Source of the DNA: Azospirillum humicireducens
GTDB taxonomy: Bacteria > Pseudomonadota > Alphaproteobacteria > Azospirillales > Azospirillaceae
Assembly (NCBI RefSeq): GCF_001639105.2
Contig: NZ_CP015285.1
Coordinates: 233,501-297,500, forward strand
Direction of reading: 5' to 3'
Length of the DNA: 64,000 bases
The notes under the pieces were generated by a model, which had not been told where the DNA came from, did not search any database, and saw nothing but the letters and a program-made list of their open reading frames with translations. Below are positions 43,944-52,662 of this stretch, piece after piece (the stretch's first letter is position 1; the number at the start of each line of letters is the position of its first letter). The position numbers and the translations under genes are program-made.

Positions 43944-45689
43944 ATGGGAGAAGCCGCCCGCACATTGCCCGACCATCCTTGGCTTGCCTCCTACCCGCCG
44001 ACGGTGGACTGGGCGATGCCGATCCCGGCCCGTCCGCTGACGGAACTGCTGGACGGCGCCGTCGCCCGCCATGGCGCCAAGCCCTGTCTGAATTTCCTGG
44101 GCAAACGCACCAGCTATCGCGAGCTGGGACAGCTGGTCGACCGCGCCGCCCGCGGCTTCCAGGCCATCGGAGTGGGGAAGGGCACGCGGGTCGGGCTGTT
44201 CCTGCCCAACACGCCCTATTACGTCATCGCTTTCTTCGGCATCCTGAAGGCCGGCGGCACGGTGGTGAACTTCAACCCGCTCTATGCCGAACGCGAACTC
44301 GTCCACCAGATCGGCGACAGCGACATCGAGCTGATGGTCACGCTGGACCTGAAGCTGCTGTACGACAAGATGGCGCGGATGCTGGCCGAGACCGGGCTGA
44401 AGCGGCTGGTGATCTGCCGCATGGCCGACATCCTGCCCTTTCCGAAGAACTGGCTGTTCCCCATCGCCAAGAAGGCGGAGATCGCGGCGATTCCGCGCGA
44501 CGACCGCCACATCCCCTTCGCCCAACTGATCGCCAACGATGGCCGGCCGGCGCCGGTCGCCATCGACGCGCGCGAGGATGTCGCCGTCCTGCAATACACC
44601 GGCGGCACCACCGGCGTGCCGAAGGGCGCGATGCTGACCCATGCCAACCTCTACGCCAACACCGTCCAGTGCGCGACCTGGTACGCGGCGAAGGAGCGCA
44701 AGCCCGGCGAAGGCGCTGACGACGGGCAGGAGCGCATGCTGGGCGTGCTGCCGCTGTTCCATGTCTTCGCCATGACCGCGGTGATGAATTTCGGCCTGCA
44801 TCTGGGGGCGGAGATCGTCCTGCTGCCGCGCTTCGAACTGGAGCAGGTGATGCGCACCCTGCAGAAGGAGCGGATCACCCTGTTCCCCGCCGTCCCCACC
44901 ATCTACACGGCGATCAACCACCACAAGCACCTGAAGGACTTCGACCTGTCCTCCATCCGCTTCTGCATGTCGGGCGGGGCGCCGCTGCCGCTGGAGGTGA
45001 AGGAGGCGTTCGAGCGCACGACCGGCTGCACGCTGGTCGAGGGCTATGGCCTCTCGGAAAGCTCGCCCGTCGCCACTGTGAACCCGGCGGTGCTGCATGC
45101 GGCCAAGAAGGGCTCCATCGGCCTGCCGCTGCCCGGCACCATCGTCGAGATCGTCAGCCTGGAGGAGCCGCGCCGCGTGCTGCCGCCGGGCGAGAAGGGC
45201 GAGGTCTGCATCCGCGGGCCGCAGGTGATGAAGGGATACTGGCGCCGCCCGGCCGAGACCGCGCAGACGCTCGTCGACGGCCGGCTGCACACCGGTGACG
45301 TCGGGGTGATGGACGAGGACGGCTACACCACCATCGTCGACCGCATCAAGGACATGATCCTGTGCAGCGGCTTCAACGTCTATCCGCGCAATGTCGAGGA
45401 GGCGATCTACCTGCACCCCGCCGTCGCCGAGTGCGTGGTGGCCGGGGTGCCGGACGAGTATCGCGGCCAGACGGTGAAGGCCTATGTCCGGCTGGACGAG
45501 GGGCAGAGCCTGACCGCCGAGGAGCTGCACGCCTTCCTGAAGGACAAGCTGTCGCCCATCGAGATGCCGAAAGTCGTGGAATTCCGCCGGGAGCTGCCCA
45601 AGACCATGATCGGAAAGCTGTCCCGCAAGGCCCTGCTGGACGAGGAGCAGAGCAAGCGCAACGCCGCCGCGGCCGGTGGTTCCGCATGA
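43944..45689 (+). CDS. fadD: Long-chain-fatty-acid--CoA ligase
   Basis: 581 residues. ATP-dependent activation of fatty acids to acyl-CoA for beta-oxidation or lipid synthesis. The AMP-binding P-loop is [19 protein letters not shown] (about residue 218). Later motifs are [10 protein letters not shown], the adenylate aspartate region [13 protein letters not shown], the hinge [20 protein letters not shown], and the C-terminal catalytic Lys in [14 protein letters not shown] strong GGGGAGGAT ribosome-binding site precedes the ATG. A possible fatty-acid-responsive operator lies just upstream. Its stop overlaps the acylphosphatase start (ATGA). Confidence 0.95.
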   Translation: MGEAARTLPDHPWLASYPPTVDWAMPIPARPLTELLDGAVARHGAKPCLNFLGKRTSYRELGQLVDRAARGFQAIGVGKGTRVGLFLPNTPYYVIAFFGILKAGGTVVNFNPLYAERELVHQIGDSDIELMVTLDLKLLYDKMARMLAETGLKRLVICRMADILPFPKNWLFPIAKKAEIAAIPRDDRHIPFAQLIANDGRPAPVAIDAREDVAVLQYTGGTTGVPKGAMLTHANLYANTVQCATWYAAKERKPGEGADDGQERMLGVLPLFHVFAMTAVMNFGLHLGAEIVLLPRFELEQVMRTLQKERITLFPAVPTIYTAINHHKHLKDFDLSSIRFCMSGGAPLPLEVKEAFERTTGCTLVEGYGLSESSPVATVNPAVLHAAKKGSIGLPLPGTIVEIVSLEEPRRVLPPGEKGEVCIRGPQVMKGYWRRPAETAQTLVDGRLHTGDVGVMDEDGYTTIVDRIKDMILCSGFNVYPRNVEEAIYLHPAVAECVVAGVPDEYRGQTVKAYVRLDEGQSLTAEELHAFLKDKLSPIEMPKVVEFRRELPKTMIGKLSRKALLDEEQSKRNAAAAGGSA

Positions 45690-45976
45690 GCGCGGTTGAT
45701 CGGAAGGCGGTTCGCGTCCGCGTCCAGGGCAAGGTGCAGGGCGTGTGGTATCGCGGCTGGACCGTCGATACCGCGGGCCGGCTGGGCCTGACCGGCTGGG
45801 TCCGCAACCGGACGGACGGGACGGTGGAGGCGCTGTTCGCCGGTCCCGCCGACGCCATCGACCGCATGCTGGAGGCCTGCCGCCGCGGCCCGCCCTCTGC
45901 CATCGTCCGCGACGTGGTGTCCGAACCGGAGCAGGATCCCGGCATGGCCGGCTTCGAACAGCGGCCTACGGCGTGA
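45686..45976 (+). CDS. acyP: Acylphosphatase
   Basis: 96 residues, a single acylphosphatase fold. Hydrolyses acyl phosphates such as acetyl phosphate and 1,3-bisphosphoglycerate. The phosphate-binding loop and catalytic Arg are in [12 protein letters not shown], and the catalytic Asn is in [17 protein letters not shown]. Its ATG overlaps the fadD stop by 4 bases, so it is translationally coupled to fadD, perhaps to clear acyl-phosphate by-products, which is inference. About 75 bp separate it from the next gene. Confidence 0.94.
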   Translation: MSAVDRKAVRVRVQGKVQGVWYRGWTVDTAGRLGLTGWVRNRTDGTVEALFAGPADAIDRMLEACRRGPPSAIVRDVVSEPEQDPGMAGFEQRPTA

Positions 45977-46051
45977 CGTCCGCATTAGCGTTCCGCTAAC
46001 CATGACGGCGGCATGCTGGCCGGGGTCAGGGTTGGGAGGACGACAGCCGGG

Positions 46052-46918
46052 ATGACCGCCAGGAAACCGGATGTGGCCGGTGTGAAGGCCATGCTCACCG
46101 GCGTCTTCGCCAAGGCGGCGGAGGCGAAGGGCAGGGCTGTGCGCGGGGCTATGGCGGCGCCGGCACCGAAGACCCCGGCCGTACCGGGTCGTGACGCGGC
46201 TGTCCGCCTCAGCCTGGGACCGCAGGCGGCGGAGAATGCGCCGGCGCGGCCGGCCGAACCGCCGGCCGGTCTTGCCGACCGGCTGGAACCGGCGATCCAG
46301 GCGCTGGCCCGCGACCTGGGCCGGCTTCTGGCCGCCTTCGGCATGGACGATACCGATGGCGTGGAGACGGCGCTGACCACCCGGTTCGGCGACGCGGAGC
46401 GCCGGGCTGCACTCGCGGCGCTGGATGGACGGGCAGGCGAATTGCGTCCGCTGGCGGAGGGCGGCCGGCAGGATGTGGCGGTCGAGTTGAGCGGGATCGG
46501 CCTTGTCCTGGCCGATGGACGGGTGGATGTGAGGCTGGACGCCGCCGCGCTGATGCTGGCCCGTGTGCCGGCGGACGACAAGGCGGAGGGGCTGGCGGGC
46601 GTGCTGGGCGTCCTGCGCTCCGCCATCCGGCCGGGCAAGGGGCTGACGGTCGCGACCGACCGGGTCGCCATCGACGATCTGGGCCGCGTCGTGGAGGTTT
46701 TGTCCCAAGCGATGACGAAGCCGCCGCAGGGGCTGGAAGGCACGCTGACCCTGTCGCCGCTGGGCGCGCCGGAGGAGGATGGCGGGGCGCTGGAGCTGAC
46801 CCTGTCGCTCTCCGGGCTGCTGGGAGAGGTGGCGACCGCAGCATCTGCCAAACCGATGCCGGCGAAGGAAAAGCCGGTCGGCGAGATCGAGGAGCGTGGG
46901 TTCGATGTCCGGATTTGA
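46052..46918 (+). CDS. Hypothetical Ala-rich protein
   Basis: 288 residues from the ATG at 46052, with GGGAGGA about 13 bases upstream; an ATG at 46013 is also in frame. No signal peptide or transmembrane segment. The N-terminal about 80 residues are Ala/Pro-rich and likely disordered. The middle and C-terminal parts are alpha/beta (LARDLGRLLAAFGMDDTDG, VAVELSGIGLVLADGRVDVR, GLTVATDRVAIDDLGRVVEV, GTLTLSPLGAPEEDGG). The next gene begins inside its last 14 bases, so the two form a coupled pair. No family recognised. Confidence 0.72.
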   Translation: MTARKPDVAGVKAMLTGVFAKAAEAKGRAVRGAMAAPAPKTPAVPGRDAAVRLSLGPQAAENAPARPAEPPAGLADRLEPAIQALARDLGRLLAAFGMDDTDGVETALTTRFGDAERRAALAALDGRAGELRPLAEGGRQDVAVELSGIGLVLADGRVDVRLDAAALMLARVPADDKAEGLAGVLGVLRSAIRPGKGLTVATDRVAIDDLGRVVEVLSQAMTKPPQGLEGTLTLSPLGAPEEDGGALELTLSLSGLLGEVATAASAKPMPAKEKPVGEIEERGFDVRI

Positions 46919-47417
46919 GGCGCGCCTTGTGGCCGCCGGCTTGTTGTGCGGTCTGCTGCTTGCGGGCGGCTCCCCGGCGCTGGCCGGTGCGCTGGAGCGG
47001 ACCGAGCCCGGCCATCTGCCGCCGCCGCAGCCGGGCCCCGACCTGCCCATCGCGCCGCCCATCGTGCAGTTCCCGCTGCCGCCGCAATGGATGACGATCC
47101 GCTCCAAGGAGGATTGGCGCAAGGCCGGCACGTTCGAGAAGGAGCTGAGCCGGGACTGCGCCGCCCTGCGCTTCACCGAGATCACGCCGCTGCGCTTCCG
47201 CGCCTATTTCAATGGCGAGGTGCTGGGCGTCGCCTTCGGCCATGGGCTGAACCTGAACGATCCCGACCGGAAGGCCGACCGCAAGAAGATCTACCTGTTC
47301 CGCAACGGCGATTCGACCGCCTGCACCGTGCAGTCGATGGACAACAAGGACCCGCGCGTGAACCCCGCCGGCAATCAGGCCGGAACGCCGGCCGCCGGCG
47401 GGTTCAAGAAGTACTGA
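46905..47417 (+). CDS. Exported hypothetical protein
   Basis: 170 residues. The N-terminus MSGFEARLVAAGLLCGLLLA ending near GSPALAG is a signal peptide, so the protein is probably periplasmic. The mature protein starts with a Pro-rich stretch (LPPPQPGPDLPIAPPI), followed by WMTIRSKEDWRKAGTFEKEL, the single Cys in SRDCAALRFT and FRAYFNGEVLGVAFGHG, which look like beta-strands. A second Cys is near STACTVQ, so a disulfide is possible. The start at 46905 is chosen over the GTG at 46896 because AGGAG lies 10 bases upstream. It overlaps the previous gene by 14 bases. Function unknown. Confidence 0.73.
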   Translation: MSGFEARLVAAGLLCGLLLAGGSPALAGALERTEPGHLPPPQPGPDLPIAPPIVQFPLPPQWMTIRSKEDWRKAGTFEKELSRDCAALRFTEITPLRFRAYFNGEVLGVAFGHGLNLNDPDRKADRKKIYLFRNGDSTACTVQSMDNKDPRVNPAGNQAGTPAAGGFKKY

Positions 47418-47424
47418 AGATGCA

Positions 47425-47453
47425 GCCGGGACCGGCGGGGCACCGGTCCCGGC
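47425..47453. terminator. Bidirectional hairpin between two convergent genes
   Basis: A perfect 11-bp stem GCCGGGACCGG / CCGGTCCCGGC closes a 7-base loop. It lies 7 bp after the exported hypothetical protein (+) and 11 bp after the patatin gene (-). No T-tract, so termination is inferred from position and stability. Confidence 0.6.
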
Positions 47454-47464
47454 GCTGGATGCCG

Positions 47465-48781
47465 TCAGGTTTGGCCGGTGACGGCGTTGATCATCGCCTG
47501 CCAGACCGAGATGTCCTTACCCGGTTCGGTGGTGCTGTTCATGGTGCTTACCAGCGTGTCGGCCGCCGTCAGCCAGCTGTTGAGCGTGGAGGGGTTGTTG
47601 CTCCAGGCGGGGCCGGCGCCGGCCGGGATCTGCGGCTGAAGCCGGAAGAATTTTCCCGGCAGCAATTGGCTGAGGATGCCGTTGATCACCGTGGCGGGGG
47701 CATGCGACATCAGGTCCAGCAGCGGCATCGAGCTGATGAACGACATCCAGCCCGACGAGAGTGAGAGCGGATTCAGTCCGGATCCCCATTTCCAGACCGT
47801 TGAGTAATTCAGCCCGCTTTCGATTGCCGTCGAACCGCAGCCGACGGAAATGAAGCTCTGGATCTCCAGATCGTTCTGAATGGCGAACAGATAGGCGGCC
47901 AGTGCCGGGCTGCCTGCATAGATTCCGCCATCCAGGAAGTAGTTGATCGATTTCGCGTCGCTGCCGCTCGGATTGAACTGGAGATCATAGGGGACCGGCG
48001 GCAGCAGCATCGGGAAGGCGCTGGTCATCAGGCAGGCCTGCAACACGCTGAGACTGTTGCCGGAGGAATCCGTGGTGGTGTTCGTCAGGAAAAGCGGTCC
48101 CGGCGGCGTGGAGTTGGTGCCGCTGTTGGCGGAATAGATGCCTGCCGCCACCGGGACATCGTAGGTCGGCAGCGTTGGCGTGCCGGATGCCTGCGGGTAG
48201 TTGTTGTTGAAGGTGGTGATCAGCAGGGTCGGCTTGGCCTGCGCCAGGGTGGCGCAGCTGTCGCTGCCGGTGAAGGGGTTGGTTACCGCCGATGCGGAGA
48301 AGGTCGCAGGATTGTTCCCGTTGGGTGTGCGCAGCAGGGCCTGGGCGCCGTTCGGCGCGCCATAGCTGCCAGCGATGGTGTTGGCGAGGGCCAGATTGCC
48401 GAAGGACGGGGTATTCCCCAGCAGCATCTCGGTTTCGGTGACGCTGCCGGGAAAGATCGTCGCCGCGTTGTTCAGGTAGAAGTCCAGGGCGCCATTCGCG
48501 GTCAGCGGCCCGGTGGCTCCCGCCGTCAGCGGGGTGATCCCCAGCGCGGCCGCCAGCAGCCCGCCGGTCGATGTCCCCGCGATGTACTGGAACGCGTCGC
48601 CGGACTGCGAGGCGATGTTCGGAACCTTGCCGCCGGAAACCGTGACCGGGGTTGGCACCGTGACGCCGCCGACCGTGCCACTGCTCGCATTGCCCTCGAT
48701 GTAGGACAGGAGGCGCGCGGGCACGACGCCCATCATCGCCCCGCCGTCAATGGATAGGATGTTTACAGTCCCCGATGCCAT
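47465..48781 (-). CDS. Patatin-like phospholipase
   Basis: 438 residues. Motifs of the patatin Ser/Asp dyad hydrolases are present: the oxyanion-hole element SIDGGAMMGVVPARLL (D12-G14), the nucleophile elbow GTSTG (S71 at centre) and the catalytic-Asp motif FLDGGIYAGSP (about residue 283). The protein should cleave acyl chains from phospholipids. There is no clear signal peptide, so it may act in the cytoplasm or be secreted by another route. Composition is unusual, with many Ser, Thr, Asn and Gly (TTFNNNYPQASGTPTLPTYD), and the upstream flank is AT-rich. No nucleotide-cyclase partner of the CBASS type is adjacent. Confidence 0.86.
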   Translation of the reverse strand: MASGTVNILSIDGGAMMGVVPARLLSYIEGNASSGTVGGVTVPTPVTVSGGKVPNIASQSGDAFQYIAGTSTGGLLAAALGITPLTAGATGPLTANGALDFYLNNAATIFPGSVTETEMLLGNTPSFGNLALANTIAGSYGAPNGAQALLRTPNGNNPATFSASAVTNPFTGSDSCATLAQAKPTLLITTFNNNYPQASGTPTLPTYDVPVAAGIYSANSGTNSTPPGPLFLTNTTTDSSGNSLSVLQACLMTSAFPMLLPPVPYDLQFNPSGSDAKSINYFLDGGIYAGSPALAAYLFAIQNDLEIQSFISVGCGSTAIESGLNYSTVWKWGSGLNPLSLSSGWMSFISSMPLLDLMSHAPATVINGILSQLLPGKFFRLQPQIPAGAGPAWSNNPSTLNSWLTAADTLVSTMNSTTEPGKDISVWQAMINAVTGQT

Positions 48782-49319
48782 GACAAGAGTCTCCCCGAGT
48801 TGGTCTTGCGGATTCCCAGTGATGCTCGATGAGAAACCAAGAGGATTTCCGGAAATGCCGGATGCGCCTTATCGCTGCCGCAGCTGAAAAATCAGTGGCG
48901 TTCAGTTTCAATTCTGTTTGAAAGTCTTCGTGCGTCTTTTGGCAGGCCGTTTGAGCGACGTCAGGTTCTGATATCTACATCAAAAAGATGTGATGCGCGG
49001 GATGGCCAATGCGCGGTAAAAGTTGTTTTATGTTTGATCATCCATAACTTACATGAGGCGACCGTCTGGGGTAACTCCCTTATTGTGAGAAAAAGAATCA
49101 GAAAATATTCTGATTTTCAAATAATGTGGGTATTGGGTTGTATTTTAGATTGATGAATATAGTGCTTGATACGCCAAAAGGATGTGGCGCCAGTGATCGC
49201 CCGGACGCGTCTGTTCACCGCCGGCGAGCCTGAAGCCTGATCTGTCAGGCTCCTGGCCCGTTGGCGCCGGATGGGTGATACGATCTGGAGCCGCGGAGGC
49301 GGCGATGTGGATTTGCGGT
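48782..49319. other. AT-rich intergenic region between the patatin gene and lipB
   Basis: 538 bp. The sector 48880-49180 is strongly AT-rich for this genome (for example TCAGAAAATATTCTGATTTT near 49096, which includes an inverted AATATTCTGATTTTC-type element). It must contain the leftward promoter of the patatin gene. Open frames here lack ribosome-binding sites and normal codon use. I see no gene and no transposase remnant. Confidence 0.5.
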
Positions 49320-50045
49320 TCAGTGACCGCTGTCTTCCCGCATCGCGCCGCCGAATACCTCCGGCCAGGCGGCGATCAGGGCTGAGTCGACATCCTCCAT
49401 CGTCACCAGCTGGCCCAGGGCCACGATGGAGGTGACGCCATGCTCGGCGATGCCGCAGGGAACGATGCCGCCGAAATGGGACAGGTCCGGCTCCACGTTC
49501 AGGGCGATGCCGTGGAAGCTGACCCAGCGCCGCACCCGCACGCCGATGGCGGCGATCTTGTCCTCCTGGCCCTTCAGCCCGCCATAGGGCTGCTTGTCGA
49601 CCCAGATGCCGACGCGGCCCTCGCGCCGTTCGCCCTTGATGTTGAAGGAGGCCAGCGTGCGGATGATCCACTCCTCCAGGTCGCGGACGAAGCCGCGGAT
49701 GTCGGCGCCGCGCGCCTTCAGGTCCAGCATGACGTAGGCCACCCGCTGTCCCGGCCCATGGTAGGTGTACTGGCCGCCCCGGCCGCTGCGGTAGACGGGG
49801 AAACGGTCGGTCTCCAGCAGATCCTCGTCCCGCGCGCTGGTGCCGGCGGTGTAGAGCGGCGGATGTTCCAGCAGCCAGACCATCTCCGGCGCGGTGCCGG
49901 CGCGGATCGCCTCGACGCGCGCCTCCATCTCGGCGATGGCGTCGGGGTAGGGCACCGGTTCGTCGGAGATGCGCCACTCGATCGGCTGCGGGGCCACGGT
50001 GTCGAGCTGGGTCTGACTGGCGGACAGGCTGGTCGGGGAGGTCAT
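49320..50045 (-). CDS. lipB: Octanoyltransferase (lipoyl synthesis)
   Basis: 241 residues. Transfers octanoyl from acyl-carrier protein to lipoyl domains, the first step of protein lipoylation. Conserved segments: [64 protein letters not shown] with the catalytic Lys (KIAAIG), and the catalytic Cys in [16 protein letters not shown]-terminal residues 1-20 are variable. Located between the AT-rich spacer and tRNA-Leu. The lipA gene is not adjacent. Confidence 0.96.
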   Translation of the reverse strand: MTSPTSLSASQTQLDTVAPQPIEWRISDEPVPYPDAIAEMEARVEAIRAGTAPEMVWLLEHPPLYTAGTSARDEDLLETDRFPVYRSGRGGQYTYHGPGQRVAYVMLDLKARGADIRGFVRDLEEWIIRTLASFNIKGERREGRVGIWVDKQPYGGLKGQEDKIAAIGVRVRRWVSFHGIALNVEPDLSHFGGIVPCGIAEHGVTSIVALGQLVTMEDVDSALIAAWPEVFGGAMREDSGH

Positions 50046-50219
50046 TCGATGGGGTCTCTGACGGTGTCGGCTTCAGGATCGGCGGAGCGGCCGGAGGGCC
50101 GTTCCGAATTTTTCTTCGCGGATGATGATTGTAGCGCTTGATCGACCGTCGGGAAGCTGATATCTACCCGCTCCACCCGATGAGGCGCGCAAGCGGACGT
50201 CGGGAACTACCAGCCTGAT

Positions 50220-50304
50220 GCGGTCGTGGCGGAATTGGTAGACGCGCAGCGTTGAGGTCGCTGTGGGGCAACCCGTGGAAGTTCGAGTCTTCTCGACCGC
50301 ACCA
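50220..50304 (+). tRNA. tRNA-Leu (anticodon GAG)
   Basis: 85 nt including an encoded CCA. The acceptor stem GCGGTCG/CGACCGC with discriminator A, the D-arm GGAATTGGTAGACGC, the anticodon arm CAGCG-TTGAGGT-CGCTG with anticodon GAG, a long class II variable arm (GTGGGGCAACCCGTGG) and the T-arm AGTTCGAGTCT are all recognisable. It reads CUC/CUU leucine codons. Confidence 0.97.
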
Positions 50305-50352
50305 CTCTCCCATGCAGATGGGACCATCCCGGGGATACGGGAGTGACGAAAG

Positions 50353-50384
50353 GCCCGCAGGTCGAAAGACCGAGCGGGCTTTTT
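50353..50384 (+). terminator. Rho-independent terminator after tRNA-Leu
   Basis: GCCCGC pairs with GCGGGC, enclosing an inner GGTC-GAAA-GACC stem-loop, followed by TTTTT. It lies about 50 bp after the tRNA and just before the end of the convergent STAS gene. Confidence 0.88.
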
Positions 50385-50418
50385 CGTATTGCAGCCTTTC
50401 CCGCCGGCGCGCCGGGCG

Positions 50419-50721
50419 TCACCGGAACTCGATACAGCGGTCGAGCGCGGCGCGGCGCAATGCGCGGACGATGTGGGGAGCGGCACCGCTGGCGACGATG
50501 TGGCCGCCGGCTTCGCGGCAGCGGTTCGCCAGGATGAACATCATGCCGATGGCGGCGGAGTCGATGAAGGTGACGAAGCGCAGGTCGATCGGCACCACCG
50601 GGGTGGCGGCAAAGTCCCAGTCGCGCAGCATGTCGTGGAAGCGGTTGCCATCCTCATAGGTGCAGCGGCCCGACAGCAGGATGCCGTCGCGGTCGCCGAC
50701 GGTGGTGAAGGCATACTCCAT
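50419..50721 (-). CDS. STAS-domain protein (anti-sigma factor antagonist-like)
   Basis: 100 residues, a single STAS domain. The phospho-acceptor region reads VTFIDSAAIGMMFILANRC, with the conserved D-S pair; Ser here is the usual kinase target in SpoIIAA-type proteins. Flanking strands GILLSGRCTYEDGNRFHDML and HIVASGAAPHIVRAL fit the fold. Such proteins release an anti-sigma partner or signal in partner switching, but no kinase or sigma factor is adjacent. Ribosome-binding sequence GGAGAGGGG lies about 12 bases before the ATG. Divergent from mgtE. Confidence 0.85.
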   Translation of the reverse strand: MEYAFTTVGDRDGILLSGRCTYEDGNRFHDMLRDWDFAATPVVPIDLRFVTFIDSAAIGMMFILANRCREAGGHIVASGAAPHIVRALRRAALDRCIEFR

Positions 50722-51062
50722 AGCCGGGTCGGGCCCCTCTCCCCGTGATGCGGCACGCCGTGATGGGAACATGAAGGGTTGCGGCGGTGCAAGGGTATGG
50801 TGGGAAAAGCGCCGGGAGCGGCTTTTCCATGCCCGACCGGGCTGGACAAACGGCAGCGGCGCCTCTATGTCGGGGGCGCCCCCGCCGGTGCGGCTCCCGT
50901 CCTCTGCGCCGGGACCATGGTACCGCGTAGGGGTCTTCCACAACCCGCAAAGCCCGAACGCCGCCGGCCTGCCGTCCGAAGTCGCGGAGCCGCGTTGCCG
51001 TTGCCGTGCCGTCGGTCATCCCGGCATTCGGGCGTTGCCATCGTCGAAGGGAGGGTGCCGGC
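50722..51062. promoter_or_regulatory. Divergent intergenic region between the STAS gene and mgtE
   Basis: 341 bp with no gene. It has a perfect 8-bp inverted repeat GGAAAAGC / GCTTTTCC (50803-50828) with a 10-base loop. No M-box or other Mg2+ riboswitch pattern was recognised. It must hold promoters for both directions. Confidence 0.45.
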
Positions 51063-52499
51063 ATGCACACCGATCCCCACACGCCGGACCTGCGGCCGGA
51101 CAGCGCGGCCCATCCCCATGGACATCGTCCCATGGGCCATGAGGCGGAGGACGAACGTCCCTACGGCGTCGAGCCGGAGTTCGTGGAGGAGATCGTCGCC
51201 CTGCTGCGCGCCCGCGAACGCGACGCCGTTCTGGCGCGGCTGGAAGCGCTGCATGCCGCCGACATCGCCGACCTGATCGAGCAGGCCGACCCGGCCGAGC
51301 GCGCCGACCTCATCGACCTGCTGCCGGCGGAGCTGGACGGCGAGGTGCTGTCCTACCTGAACCCGGATCTGCGCGAAGCGCTGATCGGACGGTTCGAGCC
51401 GCAGGAACTGGCCGCCGCCGTCGCCGATCTCGACACCGACGACGCCGTCGAGCTGATCGAGGATCTGGACGCGGAGACGCGGGCGCAGATCCTGGCGAAG
51501 CTGCCCGACGCCGAACGCGCCCTGGTCCAGGAGAACCTGACCTACGACGAGGACAGCGCCGGCCGCATGATGCAGCGCGAATTGGTCGCGGTGCCGGAAT
51601 TCTGGACGGTGGGCAAGACCATCGACTTCGTCCGGGCGGCGACCGATACGCTGCCGGAGGATTTCTACGACATCTTCATCGTCGATCCGATGCACCGGGT
51701 GGTGGGGGCGGTGCCGCTGTCGCGGCTGCTGCGCCAGCGCCGGGCCATGCGCATCGCCGATCTGGTCGCCGGCGAGGTCGACGTCATCCCCGCCACCATG
51801 GAACGGGCGGAGGTCGCCAACCTGTTCCGCCAATACGCCCTGGTCTCGGCCCCCGTGGTCGATCCCTCCGGCCGGCTGATCGGCGTCATCACCGTCGACG
51901 ACGTGGTCCGCATCATCGACGAGGAGGCGGAGGACGACCTGCGCAAGCTGAGCGGGTCGGGCGACACCGGCGTGTTCAGCGGCATCGCCGACATCGCCCG
52001 CGGCCGCGTCGGCTGGCTGACCGTCAATCTCGCCACGGCCTTCCTGGCCTCGGGCGTCATCTCGCTGTTCGAGGGCACCATCGAGCAGATCGTGGCGCTG
52101 GCGGTGCTGATGCCCATCGTCGCCTCGATGGGCGGCAATGCCGGGACGCAGACGCTGACCGTCGTCGTCCGCGCGCTGGCGACGCACGAGCTGTCGTCGG
52201 CCAACGCCATGCGGGTGGTGGGCAAGGAACTGCTGGTCGGGCTGATCAACGGCGGCATCTTCGCCGTGATGGTCGGGGTGATCGCGCTGCTCTGGTACGG
52301 CCCGATGATCGGCATCGTCATCGGGCTCGCCATGATCATCAATCTGGTGGTGGCCGGGCTGAGCGGCGCGCTGATCCCGCTGGGGCTGGAGAAACTGGGC
52401 GTCGATCCCGCGGTGTCCAGCGCGGTGTTCCTGACGACCGTCACCGACGTCGTCGGCTTCCTGGCCTTCCTCGGGCTGGCGTCGGCGTTCCTGCTGTAA
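51063..52499 (+). CDS. mgtE: Magnesium transporter MgtE
   Basis: 478 residues. The N-terminal His-rich leader (DPHTPDLRPDSAAHPHGHR) is followed by the MgtE N-domain (about 40-150, LEALHAADIADLIEQADPAE), a pair of CBS domains (about 160-290, APVVDPSSGR-like VSAPVVDPSGRLIGVITVDD) and five C-terminal transmembrane helices with the pore motif LMPIVASMGGNAGTQTLTV. It is a Mg2+-gated channel-type importer; the N and CBS domains sense cytoplasmic Mg2+. A GGGAGGG ribosome-binding site precedes the ATG. Confidence 0.96.
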   Translation: MHTDPHTPDLRPDSAAHPHGHRPMGHEAEDERPYGVEPEFVEEIVALLRARERDAVLARLEALHAADIADLIEQADPAERADLIDLLPAELDGEVLSYLNPDLREALIGRFEPQELAAAVADLDTDDAVELIEDLDAETRAQILAKLPDAERALVQENLTYDEDSAGRMMQRELVAVPEFWTVGKTIDFVRAATDTLPEDFYDIFIVDPMHRVVGAVPLSRLLRQRRAMRIADLVAGEVDVIPATMERAEVANLFRQYALVSAPVVDPSGRLIGVITVDDVVRIIDEEAEDDLRKLSGSGDTGVFSGIADIARGRVGWLTVNLATAFLASGVISLFEGTIEQIVALAVLMPIVASMGGNAGTQTLTVVVRALATHELSSANAMRVVGKELLVGLINGGIFAVMVGVIALLWYGPMIGIVIGLAMIINLVVAGLSGALIPLGLEKLGVDPAVSSAVFLTTVTDVVGFLAFLGLASAFLL

Positions 52500-52536
52500 G
52501 GAGCGCGCGGCGGGAGCGGGAGAAGCCTACCGCCGC

Positions 52537-52662
52537 GCCGCAGCCCTTATACCAGCGGTCATTGATGATGACCGCTGGTATCCGCGCCGACTGGCGCGGC
52601 GGCGGCCCATGCCGCCGAAGCTCTTGATCCTGACAGGTCAGGATCAAGAGCCGCAGCCCTTA
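52537..52662. repeat. Four-hairpin element flanked by 13-bp direct repeats
   Basis: The sequence GCCGCAGCCCTTA occurs exactly at 52537-52549 and 52650-52662. The second copy includes the stop codon of the gene to its right. The 100 bp between hold four consecutive inverted repeats: ACCAGCGGTCAT..ATGACCGCTGGT, CCGCGCC-GACT-GGCGCGG, GGCGGC-CCAT-GCCGCC, and CTCTTGATCCTGA-CAGG with its complement (52621-52650). The direct repeats resemble a target-site duplication around a small non-autonomous element. It lies between convergent mgtE and the secreted-protein gene and can double as a terminator. Confidence 0.8.

Noticed and set aside
47465..48781. Patatin considered as a CBASS effector (CapV-like)
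   Set aside because: No CD-NTase, ubiquitin-like or E1/E2 genes adjoin; neighbours are lipB and ordinary hypothetical genes.
49117..49977. An open frame overlapping lipB on the same strand in another frame
   Set aside because: Arg/Gly/Pro-rich shadow translation; lipB motifs are complete in its own frame.
50722..51062. Possible Mg2+ riboswitch before mgtE
   Set aside because: No M-box landmarks were recognised; only a short 8-bp inverted repeat is present.
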